From DASXTB01 sp036505615 (lineage in GTDB: Bacteria; Acidobacteriota; UBA6911; JACQSX01), in contig DASXTB010000260.1 in the NCBI GenBank assembly GCA_036505615.1, positions 1-47,661 of the forward strand: 47,661 nucleotides of DNA, read 5' to 3'. Under the pieces are notes generated by a model that was not told the DNA's origin, did no database searches, and saw nothing but the letters and a program-made list of their open reading frames with translations. The translations under genes and the position numbers were made by a program. Below, in pieces: positions 26,901 through 34,998 of this stretch. Within the stretch, counting starts at the first letter, position 1. Every line of letters starts with the position of its first letter.

Positions 26901-27174
26901 CGATATCATCATTCCCAGCCGATCGATTGCCCAGAATTACGAAATGTATGTAGTGGAACTGGCCGGCGGAGGCACAACCGAAGGAATCATTGCCGCAGAC
27001 ACGCCGACGTCCATCACCCTGCGACATGAAGACGGTAAGGAAGACGTGATCGCGCGCAAGGAAATCAAAGGCATGTACGCCTCGACGGTTTCCGCCATGC
27101 CGGCGGATTTGGATAAGCAGATCGACAGGCAGCAGATGGCGGATTTGCTGAAATTCTTGAAGGCAGGGCGTTAG
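23911..27174 (+). CDS. Lipoprotein: PVC-type membrane-bound dehydrogenase with HEAT repeats and C-terminal cytochrome c
   Basis: 1087 residues. The ATG at 23911 is chosen because a lipoprotein signal follows, with lipobox L-L-A-S-C37. Domains: a beta-propeller resembling sugar/PQQ dehydrogenases (about 50-430; D-T-D-G-D-G-R-P-D, D-T-N-G-D-G-R-A-D), HEAT-like repeats (about 480-930) and a haem domain of the Pirellula/Verrucomicrobium type with C967-A-K-C970-H971. These proteins are thought to oxidise sugars or related compounds outside the membrane and pass electrons to the haem. Oddities: the signal peptide contains the ATTCGAAATTCG repeat (23945-23980), and two palindromic repeats are read in frame at 25258-25331. 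Whether it is functionally linked to the CxxCH protein at 16688 is unknown. Confidence 0.8.
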   Translation: MTRLLRFGLYRSSFDIRNSKLGIPLIPLLALILLASCRSSGPPPYNPKESLGTFKIEPGFRLELFAAEPLVTSPVAMEFDEQGRIFVVEMPGYPLDTESHSGRVKLLEDTDGDGRPDRSTVFVDGLVLPTGVMRWKKGILVTDAPNVWYFEDTNGDGRADIRRIVLTGFPLTNPQHTVNSPVYGLDNWIYLAHEPPATAVIFKEKFGDRGSDIHYPDRADVPPVRVGRNIRFRPDRYQLEALSGSSQFGHAFDEWGHHFTLNNSDHVRHEVIAARYLKRNPDLLLPSAMQDISDHGAACEVFPITHNPQHQMLTEVGQITSACSLTLYLGGLLPADERISLVAEPAHNLVHEDIWSKSGSTFVASRARKDVEFLASTDGWFRPVNFYIGPDGAIYMLDYYRQIIEHPEWMSSEHHHGKELYKGSDRGRIYRIVPDSSVSSAAPAGKEKTEPRPSGSGPSGGGLVAIETPQRGVSTTLDLPRNIHLDKASDEELVRQLENPNIWWRRTAQRLLVDRQGAGSIEALVRLFKETKLPVARVHALWTLEGLGKLDPRLIEQALADAEPGVRENAIRLAEPRLAASPSLVDKLLKMTQDSDAQVRFQLLCTLGGLDSSVARTAHEKLLFTEIEDPWMQIAALSASSDRAPQLFKTGVARLGSSGRGHVTPASVGGEEVDQDEGQAAEKNGRAAFFRNVSSVIGARRQPAEIQGVIQTAAAPSASRSEWWRAASIQGLARGLRQARRRSPQPVSGTKEFAQLNSGQDLLLKAFQTGAVSLRRATLELLEVVGLPSDRQASDGLAEAAKTAVNRQADADLRSDSIRLLMLADLSPHIGWLKNLVDAREPEQVQAAAVRALGRTGGDETATFLLGKWREMTPQVRAEAGDVLTGKPGRAKLLLGAIRSGEVPIWTLIFRDKRRLLMHDDPAIRDTARALLAEKPGEREAILKRYQAALDINGEVSRGKQLFDRVCAKCHQLNGVGGKFGPDLATVRNRTPDALLSDIIIPSRSIAQNYEMYVVELAGGGTTEGIIAADTPTSITLRHEDGKEDVIARKEIKGMYASTVSAMPADLDKQIDRQQMADLLKFLKAGR

Positions 27175-27442
27175 GGAATGTCGAATGACGAATGGCGAAT
27201 GACGAATTAATAAACTAGCCACGAATTTCACGATTACGCGAAGAATCGGCGAGTTTTGGGAGTTTTGGGGACAGACCCCTTATTTACGAATGACCCCAAC
27301 CGGATTCAACGATAGTGTGTTCGGAGATAAGGGGTCTGTCCCTAAAACTACGGCTTTGAAGGGAGGAAATAAGGGGTCTGTCCCCATATCACAGTCGGAA
27401 TTAAGGGGTCTGTCCCCAAAACTAAGGGGTCCCGTCCCCATG
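27175..27442. repeat. Cluster of five GGGGTCTGTCCCC palindrome-like words between convergent genes
   Basis: Copies: 27267-27279 (inverted), 27331-27343, 27373-27385, 27405-27417 and a variant at 27426-27439. The first is inverted relative to the others, so several hairpins can form. The front of the region has the AATGACGAAT repeat (27175-27210) and a ctagccacgaatttcacg element (27213-27235). It sits between the 3' ends of the dehydrogenase and addA genes and could end transcription of both. Confidence 0.8.
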
Positions 27443-30400
27443 TCATTCGCTGGAAATCACTCCGGGCCTTACAAAATAGAACCACACATCGCTCACACGG
27501 TTCGATGTGACCCGCTGAACAGCCGCGCGGTAGATGCGAGCCTGCTGCTGGTATAGCTTCCTCCGCTCGGGCACTTGCGAGGCTGCCACCTGATCGGTTT
27601 TGTAATCGACAATCAGGAGCGTTCCATCTGGCTTTTCCAGCAGCACATCGATGACTCCTTCGTAAATGGCAGGAAACTTCTTGCCTGCAAGTGCAAACTC
27701 CTCCCCCAAGTCCAAAAGGAACGGCACCTCACGATGGAGTTGACGGGCAGTGCGGAATTCCTCTGCCAAAGAGGGCGGGAATGGTCGGTAAATCAGCTTG
27801 AACAACTCTTCCCAGTGGGGCAAGCCATACTCAAGTGCTGTTTGTTCGATCAACGGCTTCAGATATTTGCTGATATTAGATTGGTGCGCGGCCCCTTCTG
27901 AGCGAGCGTCGCCCGCAGGCTCGCGATCCAAGTTTACAAGCTGATCGAGATCCTCTCGGGCAATTCTGTATAAAACTCGATGAAACGCGGAACCGAGCGC
28001 CGAAGCCTCAATCATCGCCGTCACCCTTGCAGATGCAAATGAGGCCTCAGCGATCGGCGGCAGTTTTGCGGCGCTGGCTGTTTGCGGAGACCAGGAAATT
28101 TGCGCCCTCTGGAAAGACTCCGCCCGCAATTTGTGCCATCGTTGGAGGTTCTCCTCCCAGGGGGACGCCGATTCTGGTCCGATTTCTACCCGCGTTGACG
28201 TTTCTGGATCATGTGGCAGGGCGGCGGGCGGCACCTTCCATAAACGTACTCCATGAGACACCGTTTCAATCTGATCTTCCGGGATCTTTGAGACTGGAGG
28301 AAGTACCCGGCGGAGGTGCTCTAACAGGCCATGAGGCGTTTTTCCATAATCAAAGTTTGAAATAAGAAGGTAATCCCGCGCGCGCGTCGCTCCCACGTAA
28401 AGCAGGCGGATGTCCTCTGCGTCGAGCCGCCGGCGCTCGGCTTCTTTGGCGATCTCAAAACCCTCGGTATTCAAATTCAGTTCGTCGTCGGTCCTGATAT
28501 GGAATTCCAAACTGCCCGCGCCCCGGCTGAGCACTGCGGCGAAACCGTCGCCCGCCTGCGCGCTCAAATTAGCCAGAATCACAATGGGGAATTCCAATCC
28601 TTTCGCTTTATGAATGGAAAGCAGTTCTACCGCGTCATCGTCAGTTTCCACTAGCGTCGATTCTGGTTCCTGCTGCCCCCGTTCTTCCAATTGATGAAGC
28701 CATTTCACAAAGCGGCGAAACGTGGTAGGTCCCACCTGCTCAAAAGCTCTCGCCCGGACCACGGCTTTCTGCAGGTTGGCTACGGCCTGCTGTCCGAACC
28801 GAATGAGCAAGTGTTTTTCCAGGGCATGGGTTTCCCGGTAAAGGTGCTCCAAGGTGTAAGCAAACGAAACCCGATTCCTCTCCTCATGCAAACTCCGCAA
28901 CAGCATCAAAGCATGCGCCATCTCCGGATCGATCTCGAATGCGCCCAGAGCCACTTCGTCGTGTCTTTCACTTTGTGAAGTTTTGAAATAAGAGAGCGAG
29001 CCCGTCGCCTGCCGCAGCCGGAACAGTTCCTCGTCGGAAAATCCGAAGAAAAGAGAGCGAAGCGCGGCCACCAGCGCGATCTGGTCAGCCGGATCATCAA
29101 TGGCTTTCAGGCAGGCAGCCAACGCGTGTATTTCCTGGCGGGTGAAGAACTGTTTCCCGCCGTCGAGACGATAGGGGATATCGGCGGCACGCAAGGCGCC
29201 CTCGTAGAGATGGGATGTAGTAAGCGAACGAAACAGAATCGCAATGTCCCGCCATTCCGGCTTTCGAAAACCACCGCCTTTCTTTTTGATTTCCCAGTTT
29301 TCATCCCGAATGCGGCGCAGAACCGACACAAGCGCGCCTGCTTCCATCTGGCGCGATTCGTGGGCGCTGGCCGGTGAAACGGCATTGTAAAGCGCAGTCA
29401 CCCTGGGAATTGTTCCCTCTAGAGGTTCCGACGTGACCAGCTCCTGGTAAGCGGGCTGATAGTTTTCCTCACGGACAATCAGAGTTGAAAAGGCGCTGTT
29501 TACCCAGTCGACCAGCGATTTGGCAGATCGGAAATTCTCCCGGATCGGCAAGACTTCACCCTGCTTGGCGATGCTCTCCTGCGCCGCCATGTAAGTCTCA
29601 ATATCGGCGCGGCGGAAGCGATAGATCGACTGCTTGGGGTCACCCACGATGCAAAGTTTTCCCGGCTGGAGCTTCACTTCAGTCCAGTGACTGGCTTTCG
29701 CGCCCTGCTCGCAAAGAAAGAAGACGATCTCCACTTGCAGCGGGTCGGTATCCTGAAACTCATCCACGATGATCGATCGGAACTGGCCCTGAAAGTACTG
29801 CCGTGTCGCTTTGTCTCTCTGCAGCAGATCGCGTGTCTTCAGCAACAGATCGTCGAAGTCGAGGACATTGCGTTTGCTTTTTTCCTGCTCCACATGCGCG
29901 ATTCCTGACTTCAGCAACAGAAGCAGATCGGCAAGGATTGAGCCAAAGAATCGGCTGCGCACCGCGTACAGTTCGAATGTCTTTCTCTTTTGTTTGTCGC
30001 CGTAGTCGGGCCGCCAGTAGTTCTTATTTCCGGCGTTCCTGTTCAGCTTTAGTTCCCTGAGGAACTTAATCAGCCCCAAGGAATTGTCCAGCGCCGCGCC
30101 ATTGAAAGATTCCAGCACTTTAGTCCATTGTTTAAACCCGCTGTCTGTCTCGGGGTTCCTGCAAAATTGCATATAGGGAATTACTTCTCTAACGATCCTC
30201 CGCGTCTCGGCGGCCGCCTGAGCCACCGAAAACGAAGCTTGCGGCAGTAAATCCGCATGTTCACGACGCTGATATAATTCGCCGAAGAGCACCCGCATTT
30301 GTTCCAGTTCCAGACCCAGGACAAGAGCCAGCTTCATGGTATCGTTGTTGGAAGCGAGAATCCTGTCCAGCCACTGTTCCCAAACTTGATCCACAAGCAG

Positions 30401-30790
30401 CCCTGAACCCAACTCATCCAGCTGCGTAAAATTCGGATCAATGCGGGCTTCCACGGGCCGTTCTCGCAGCATCGACGCAGTGAATCCATGAATAGTGGAA
30501 ATCTGCGCGTTGTCTAGTTCGCTGAGAGCTTGTGTCAACATGTCGAAGCAGCTCGGCATCTCCGACCTTTTCTTCTCCAAAGCCTGGCGTATCCGCTGCT
30601 TCAGTTCCCCCGCGCCCTTCTCAGTAAACGTAATGGCGACGATTTGAGATAGAGGTAGGCCTGACAACACCTGGTTTACCACCCGGTCGACCATGAGCGT
30701 AGTCTTGCCGGTTCCCGCGCTGGCTTCTACGCACAATGAGACGCCAAATTCCTGTACAATTCGCTCTCGCACTTTCTGATCGAGCGTCAT
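27443..30790 (-). CDS. addA: AddA-like helicase-nuclease subunit (double-strand break repair)
   Basis: 1115 residues from the ATG at 30790, which overlaps the addB stop by 4 bp (ATGA); the longer in-frame start lies inside addB. It resects double-strand breaks with AddB until a Chi-like site. Seen: UvrD/Rep helicase motifs, Walker A A-S-A-G-T-G-K-T at 23-30, D-E-F-Q-D 343-347, G-D-P-K-Q-S-I-Y-R-F, S-I-H-K-A-K-G-L-E-F, and G-A-T-R-A-R-D. A C-terminal PD-(D/E)xK nuclease has D1048, D1062-Y-K1064 and a downstream Q-A-R-I-Y helix. Helicase and nuclease sites both look intact. The gene ends at the repeat cluster described above. Confidence 0.9.
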   Translation of the reverse strand: MTLDQKVRERIVQEFGVSLCVEASAGTGKTTLMVDRVVNQVLSGLPLSQIVAITFTEKGAGELKQRIRQALEKKRSEMPSCFDMLTQALSELDNAQISTIHGFTASMLRERPVEARIDPNFTQLDELGSGLLVDQVWEQWLDRILASNNDTMKLALVLGLELEQMRVLFGELYQRREHADLLPQASFSVAQAAAETRRIVREVIPYMQFCRNPETDSGFKQWTKVLESFNGAALDNSLGLIKFLRELKLNRNAGNKNYWRPDYGDKQKRKTFELYAVRSRFFGSILADLLLLLKSGIAHVEQEKSKRNVLDFDDLLLKTRDLLQRDKATRQYFQGQFRSIIVDEFQDTDPLQVEIVFFLCEQGAKASHWTEVKLQPGKLCIVGDPKQSIYRFRRADIETYMAAQESIAKQGEVLPIRENFRSAKSLVDWVNSAFSTLIVREENYQPAYQELVTSEPLEGTIPRVTALYNAVSPASAHESRQMEAGALVSVLRRIRDENWEIKKKGGGFRKPEWRDIAILFRSLTTSHLYEGALRAADIPYRLDGGKQFFTRQEIHALAACLKAIDDPADQIALVAALRSLFFGFSDEELFRLRQATGSLSYFKTSQSERHDEVALGAFEIDPEMAHALMLLRSLHEERNRVSFAYTLEHLYRETHALEKHLLIRFGQQAVANLQKAVVRARAFEQVGPTTFRRFVKWLHQLEERGQQEPESTLVETDDDAVELLSIHKAKGLEFPIVILANLSAQAGDGFAAVLSRGAGSLEFHIRTDDELNLNTEGFEIAKEAERRRLDAEDIRLLYVGATRARDYLLISNFDYGKTPHGLLEHLRRVLPPVSKIPEDQIETVSHGVRLWKVPPAALPHDPETSTRVEIGPESASPWEENLQRWHKLRAESFQRAQISWSPQTASAAKLPPIAEASFASARVTAMIEASALGSAFHRVLYRIAREDLDQLVNLDREPAGDARSEGAAHQSNISKYLKPLIEQTALEYGLPHWEELFKLIYRPFPPSLAEEFRTARQLHREVPFLLDLGEEFALAGKKFPAIYEGVIDVLLEKPDGTLLIVDYKTDQVAASQVPERRKLYQQQARIYRAAVQRVTSNRVSDVWFYFVRPGVISSE

Positions 30791-33700
30791 TGAAATTCCC
30801 TCAGCAACCGCTGAAATTCCAGCTCGGGCGCATCCGATTTCAGGTTGTAAATGCGATCGACGGCTTTCTCGCAGATCATCTGGAAATCGCAGATCTTGCA
30901 GTGGTGCTTCTCTTCTCCAGGAGTGGCTGGAAACAAACCGTGGCGCATCGCGGTTTGGATGAGTTGAAGAAGGCGCGCCAGCCGTTCTCTCTTTTCCTTC
31001 CACTGCGCTCCTGTAAACGGATGTGCGCTAAACCTGCCAGCCGATGAGACAAAGTAATACTGCGCCATGCTTTCCTCCAGGTTGCTCAATCCGTACAGCC
31101 TGGCCGCGGCAAGCAGATACAGGGAAAGCTGCAGTTTTTTCCCGCCTTCAAACACTGTCTGCTCATTGATCCTAAATTTTCCTGTCTTGTAATCGACCAC
31201 GCGTATTGCCGTGCGCGAGCGATTCGAATCGATGCGGTCAATACGCCCGGACAGTTTCAGCTCGCTTCCGTCGGGGAGTTCTATCTGAACTGGATGGCCG
31301 GTTCCCTTACCGAAGCTCACCTCGAAGCGATCAGGAATGAATTCGCTCTTTGCTTCGATTTCCTTTTGAAGGAAGGTGTGCAGGTCGTTCAGAATCTGCG
31401 CTGCATGCAGTTCCCATAGCAGTGGGTATCCCGTGATTCCCTTTTCCTGCACTACTTGAAAAGATTCCTGAGCAATCTCTTCGAGCATCTGGTGCAATTG
31501 CGCCGCCGAGTCCGGCGCCAGAGGGAAGTATCCTTCTTTCCCAGCCCTGCGCATGAAGGTGTCCAGTATTCCGTGCACCAGAGATCCCTTATCGAGCGCT
31601 GAGATTTGCTGGATGGTTTCCGGCTCCTGGATTGCCTGCAAGTGCATCAGCTTCTGGAGGTAAAATCTGTAGGGACAGGCAGCAAATGTCTCCAGACGAG
31701 AGGGCGAGAAGTACTCCTGTTCCACCCAATGTTCAATCAAGCTTTGCAGATCGGCAGATCTCAGAAAGCCATCGTAGCCCGTAAAAGCTCGGCTCCAGCG
31801 GGCCTGATAAGCAACCAGCGACCGCCGCAGCCGAGAATGGTAAAGCGACGCCGGAACACGCCGCTCCCTGCTAAGAAACGACAGCGCGAATTCATTTTCC
31901 GTCAGAGAGTGAATCGGGTCTTCAGGCCCGAGCCGCGACAGCGGAACCTTCCGCCGGTGCGGCAACGCCTCGGTCGTCTGATAATCATGCGAGGTTCCAG
32001 TCAACGCCTCGGCCACACGTACCAGATAGTGGGATAGCAGCCTTTGGCGTCCTGTCTGCGCATCCAGGCGCGGAAAAGTGAACATGATCCTTTCACGCGC
32101 GGCGCTGAGGCATAGTTGAAACAGCAGTAGCTCTTCTTTGGAGTGCAGCGACTTCAGCGGCAATCCGCCCCCCGTTGCTTCGTTTATTTCCTTCCGCTCC
32201 CGGTCCAGCAGAATGGGATCCTGCCGCGCCGTCCACGGAAATCCCCTTTCGGTCATGCCGGGGACAAAAACGATACGATGGCGGATTCCCCGAGCTCCCA
32301 TGACAGTCAGCACGCTCACCTTACCGTCCTGAAATCGGCCGGCCGACATTTGATCGCTTTCCAAGGTCACGCGCAGCGCGGCGATCCAACCTTCCAGGTC
32401 GGTGTCAGGGCTTACTTGATCCAGCGTAGCGACTGAGTGGATGACGTCGCGTAACTGCTGCCCTGCTCCGTCAGGGATAAAGAGGTTTTCGAGGGCCTCT
32501 GCCGTCAGTGCTGCAAACGACGCCCACGACTGGCATCTGCCAAACATCTGCTTCCACCGTTCGAGCGCACGGACGAAGTCCAACAGAGCTTCCGCCTGGG
32601 AAATCTGCAGCCTGCAATAAACAGCACTGCGATTCTTCTCCGATTCAGAATCTTCAGCCGAACTTTCTGCCAGGGCCAATTCTCTTTTGAGCTCCTGCGC
32701 CAGCGCGGAAAGCCTTTTCAGCCAGCTTTCAATCCCTGAGCCTATGCCCGCTTTCGCGCTCAGCCGATCCCACGCTGCTGGCGAAATGTGAAATCCTGGA
32801 ACGCTTTGTGTATCGGGCACGGGTGATTGCGGCATCGGCTCTGGTTTTGGAAACAGCGCCTTCCAGCGCAAGGGAGCGAAGTTGGCAAACTCGATTACCT
32901 GCGAGCGCGGGAAATTTGTGCTTAGGAGTTCAAGGAAGAGCAGCAGCGACTTGGTCAAATGCGCCGCCGCGAGCGGAATTCCGGCCTGCAAATAATAGGG
33001 AACCTCATTGGCGTCAAAAATGTCTATGATCAACGGCAAATAAACTTCGGAGTTGCGCACTAGAACGGCGATTTCGGAAAAATCAACTCCCCGTTCCACT
33101 TCAAGTTGAATCGCGCGGCAGATCTCGATGACTTCTGCAGACTCGTCGGCGGTGGAAATGATGCCGACGGTGCCGTCCGGAAGTCTCGAGTCTCGGGTTT
33201 CGGGCTTCAGGTGTTGGGTGTCAGGTGTCGGGTGTCGGGTGTCGGAGGCCAACCTTGCACTTTCGGTTGCAAAGTTCGCTGCCATGTCAAACAGACTCAA
33301 TTGGCTCCTGTCCGATGACGTTGCCTTCTTCGAATAGCTCTTGCCGGTGGGGCCTACAACAGCGGCCGATCGGTCGGCCTTCGACTTTGGCGGACTGCCG
33401 CCGGCTGGCATTACAGTCTGGAATATCCGGGCCTGAAGGCGCTGCAGATCGTTCTCTAGGAGTTGGGCCGCGCAAGCAGCCTCCTCGCACTCCGACGCGA
33501 CCTCAAATCCGGCCTGTCGAAAAAACGCCAGCGTCGGCTCGGCAAAGCAATATCCCGTTCCGGACCGATAGGGAAGAAACGCCGTGACATTCAGTTTGGC
33601 CGCCGCAGCCCGCAGGAATTGCTTTTGAAGAAAAGTAAAGTCATAGAATCCGTAAGTGGTAAGTGAGTCGGTTTCCAGAATGCCCTCGAGTTGGCCCACA

Positions 33701-34212
33701 TTTTGTGTGGCAAGTTCAAGCGCGCCGGAGCGCGAAATGAAGGGCTCGACGGCCTCCCGATATGATTGGAGGATGCGCGCAACATCCTTTATCTTTGGTG
33801 TCTTCTGCAGACCGTCGGGAATGAATTCTATGCCCCCATCAATCAGGTCCCGGACCGCTCCCAAGAGGGCAAACCAAAAACCGTCTTTGTCCTGAACCGG
33901 CGCAAAGTATCCGGGATTTGTGCGGACGATTTTTCGAAGCAAGGACAGTTCGCCCAGCGGGCTGATTAATTTCTTCTTCTGATAGTCCAGCGGCAGCAGT
34001 TCTGCGGCCAGTGTATCGAAGGTGTAAAAGCGAACATTGAAGAGAGGGATGCCGCTGCTGGCGGCCTGGCGGCGCAAGTAAGCCCCCAATAGATGACTGG
34101 TGCACAGGACCACGTGAGAGCCAAATGGTTTCTCTTTTGTGTTGGACTTTAGAGCTGCAAGGAACCGCGCCTCAATAGCGGGGAGTTCTCCGGTATAAAC
34201 AATTCTTTTCAC
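30787..34212 (-). CDS. addB: AddB-like nuclease subunit (PD-(D/E)xK, Fe-S)
   Basis: 1141 residues from a GTG at 34212, giving the start K-R-I-V-Y-T-G-E; frames open farther upstream read through an inverted repeat and were not used. Seen: an N-terminal helicase-like region without a Walker A (no G-K-T/S), a helicase-like middle, and a C-terminal RecB-type nuclease, G-R-I-D-R-I-D ... R-V-V-D-Y-K-T-G, framed by cysteines F-A-A-C-P-Y-R-F and H-H-C-K-I-C-D-F-Q-M-I-C that fit the AddB iron-sulfur cluster. So the nuclease should work, while the helicase half is probably inactive, as in other AddB types. At 33183-33247 a cgggtgtcgggtgtc repeat is read in frame, encoding a Thr/Pro/Asp-rich insert. 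It is translationally coupled to addA. Confidence 0.85.
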   Translation of the reverse strand: MKRIVYTGELPAIEARFLAALKSNTKEKPFGSHVVLCTSHLLGAYLRRQAASSGIPLFNVRFYTFDTLAAELLPLDYQKKKLISPLGELSLLRKIVRTNPGYFAPVQDKDGFWFALLGAVRDLIDGGIEFIPDGLQKTPKIKDVARILQSYREAVEPFISRSGALELATQNVGQLEGILETDSLTTYGFYDFTFLQKQFLRAAAAKLNVTAFLPYRSGTGYCFAEPTLAFFRQAGFEVASECEEAACAAQLLENDLQRLQARIFQTVMPAGGSPPKSKADRSAAVVGPTGKSYSKKATSSDRSQLSLFDMAANFATESARLASDTRHPTPDTQHLKPETRDSRLPDGTVGIISTADESAEVIEICRAIQLEVERGVDFSEIAVLVRNSEVYLPLIIDIFDANEVPYYLQAGIPLAAAHLTKSLLLFLELLSTNFPRSQVIEFANFAPLRWKALFPKPEPMPQSPVPDTQSVPGFHISPAAWDRLSAKAGIGSGIESWLKRLSALAQELKRELALAESSAEDSESEKNRSAVYCRLQISQAEALLDFVRALERWKQMFGRCQSWASFAALTAEALENLFIPDGAGQQLRDVIHSVATLDQVSPDTDLEGWIAALRVTLESDQMSAGRFQDGKVSVLTVMGARGIRHRIVFVPGMTERGFPWTARQDPILLDRERKEINEATGGGLPLKSLHSKEELLLFQLCLSAARERIMFTFPRLDAQTGRQRLLSHYLVRVAEALTGTSHDYQTTEALPHRRKVPLSRLGPEDPIHSLTENEFALSFLSRERRVPASLYHSRLRRSLVAYQARWSRAFTGYDGFLRSADLQSLIEHWVEQEYFSPSRLETFAACPYRFYLQKLMHLQAIQEPETIQQISALDKGSLVHGILDTFMRRAGKEGYFPLAPDSAAQLHQMLEEIAQESFQVVQEKGITGYPLLWELHAAQILNDLHTFLQKEIEAKSEFIPDRFEVSFGKGTGHPVQIELPDGSELKLSGRIDRIDSNRSRTAIRVVDYKTGKFRINEQTVFEGGKKLQLSLYLLAAARLYGLSNLEESMAQYYFVSSAGRFSAHPFTGAQWKEKRERLARLLQLIQTAMRHGLFPATPGEEKHHCKICDFQMICEKAVDRIYNLKSDAPELEFQRLLREFQ

Positions 34213-34289
34213 TGTCAAATAGATGTTACCCCGAAGGCTTTGTGTTAGTAAGCGCCTTTTTGAAGCCGGAGTTTGAGTTTTGGGTTTGT

Positions 34290-34413
34290 CAGCCTGGCCC
34301 CGTTTTTGGGGGCGGGCGGCAGAATAAAGCCCAGGGCGGAGCTTGCGTAGCCCTGGGACAGCCAATCATCTCCACGCCAACCAGCCCGGCCCAGCTTTTG
34401 GGGCGGGCGGCAG
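34290..34413. repeat. Left inverted-repeat block flanking the transposase remnant
   Basis: This block is the reverse complement, with scattered mismatches, of 34660-34782. Recognisable pieces are ggcgggcggcagaataaagc, ccagggcggagcttgcg and cagcccggcccagc. The pair encloses the transposase remnant, as REP clusters commonly do around their transposase genes. Confidence 0.8.
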
Positions 34414-34419
34414 AGTTTT

Positions 34420-34646
34420 TTCGCAAATTTGTCATCGGGAAATTGAAGTCGAACTCCTCAACTTGAATGGAAGAGATTTGTCCCCATTTTGGGTGGCAGG
34501 AAGGATATGGGGCAGTTAGCGTGAGTCCTTCTCAAGTTGAGCGCACGCGACGATATCTTGCCAATCAGGAGGAGCATCACCGCAAGATGAGCTTTGCTGA
34601 AGAATGGGCCAAGCTATTGAAGGTAATGCGCAAGGGCGAGGATTAG
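34420..34646 (+). pseudogene. Remnant of a REP-associated (IS200-like, TnpA_REP/RAYT) transposase
   Basis: In one frame the DNA encodes K-F-V-I-G-K-L-K-S-N-S-S-T, a TGA at 34464-34466, then M-E-E-I-C-P-H-F-G-W-Q-E-G-Y-G-A-V-S-V-S, and after that S-Q-V-E-R-T-R-R-Y-L-A-N-Q-E-E-H-H-R-K and S-F-A-E-E-W up to a stop. From memory this is the C-terminal part of REP-associated tyrosine transposases (W-Q-x-G-Y-G-A-F-S-V-S, Y-I-x-N-Q-x-E-H-H). The TGA falls where many members have Trp, suggesting a nonsense mutation. The catalytic N-terminal half with its H-x-H motif is absent, so the gene is dead. It lies between long inverted repeats. Confidence 0.75.
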
Positions 34647-34659
34647 AGCTACCGGTATT

Positions 34660-34782
34660 CTGTCGCCCGCCCCAAAAAACGGGCCGGGCTCATGACGTGG
34701 GAAAATGGTCGGCAGTCCCAGGGCTCCGCAAGCTCCGCCCTGGGCTTTATTCTTCCGCCCAGCCAAAAAGCGGCCGGGCTGG
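34660..34782. repeat. Right inverted-repeat block flanking the transposase remnant
   Basis: Partner of 34290-34413 in opposite orientation (tgtcgcccgccccaaaaaac, gggctccgcaagctccgccc, tgggctttattcttccgccc). The rest of the gap up to the peptidase gene (34783-34998) has further GC-rich repeat text to about 34840 and then AT-richer DNA that probably holds the peptidase promoter. No other gene is seen between 34213 and 34998. Confidence 0.8.
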
Positions 34783-34998
34783 TCCGGCTTTCAAGCCGAG
34801 AAAATGTAGAAACTCCAGGGCGGCTTCGCTCCGCTTTGTTGTAGTTGTGCCTCAGTTGTTCCCAGGTCCCCGTAATTTAGTATCGGATTTTCACTGCATC
34901 GAAAGGTCAGGTCATATCTTTTTTCCACTTCGCCAACCTTGCGTCTTCGGGTTAAATTTTAACTCCAGTTTCTTGTAATAACCCAAAATCGAGGACCT

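Noticed and set aside
27267..27439. CRISPR-like array
   Set aside because: Only a 13-base word repeats, with spacing from about 19 to 51 bases and one copy inverted.
34213..34365. Upstream extension of addB
   Set aside because: It is encoded by the left inverted-repeat block, and its mirror-image peptide appears in the right block at 34660-34782.
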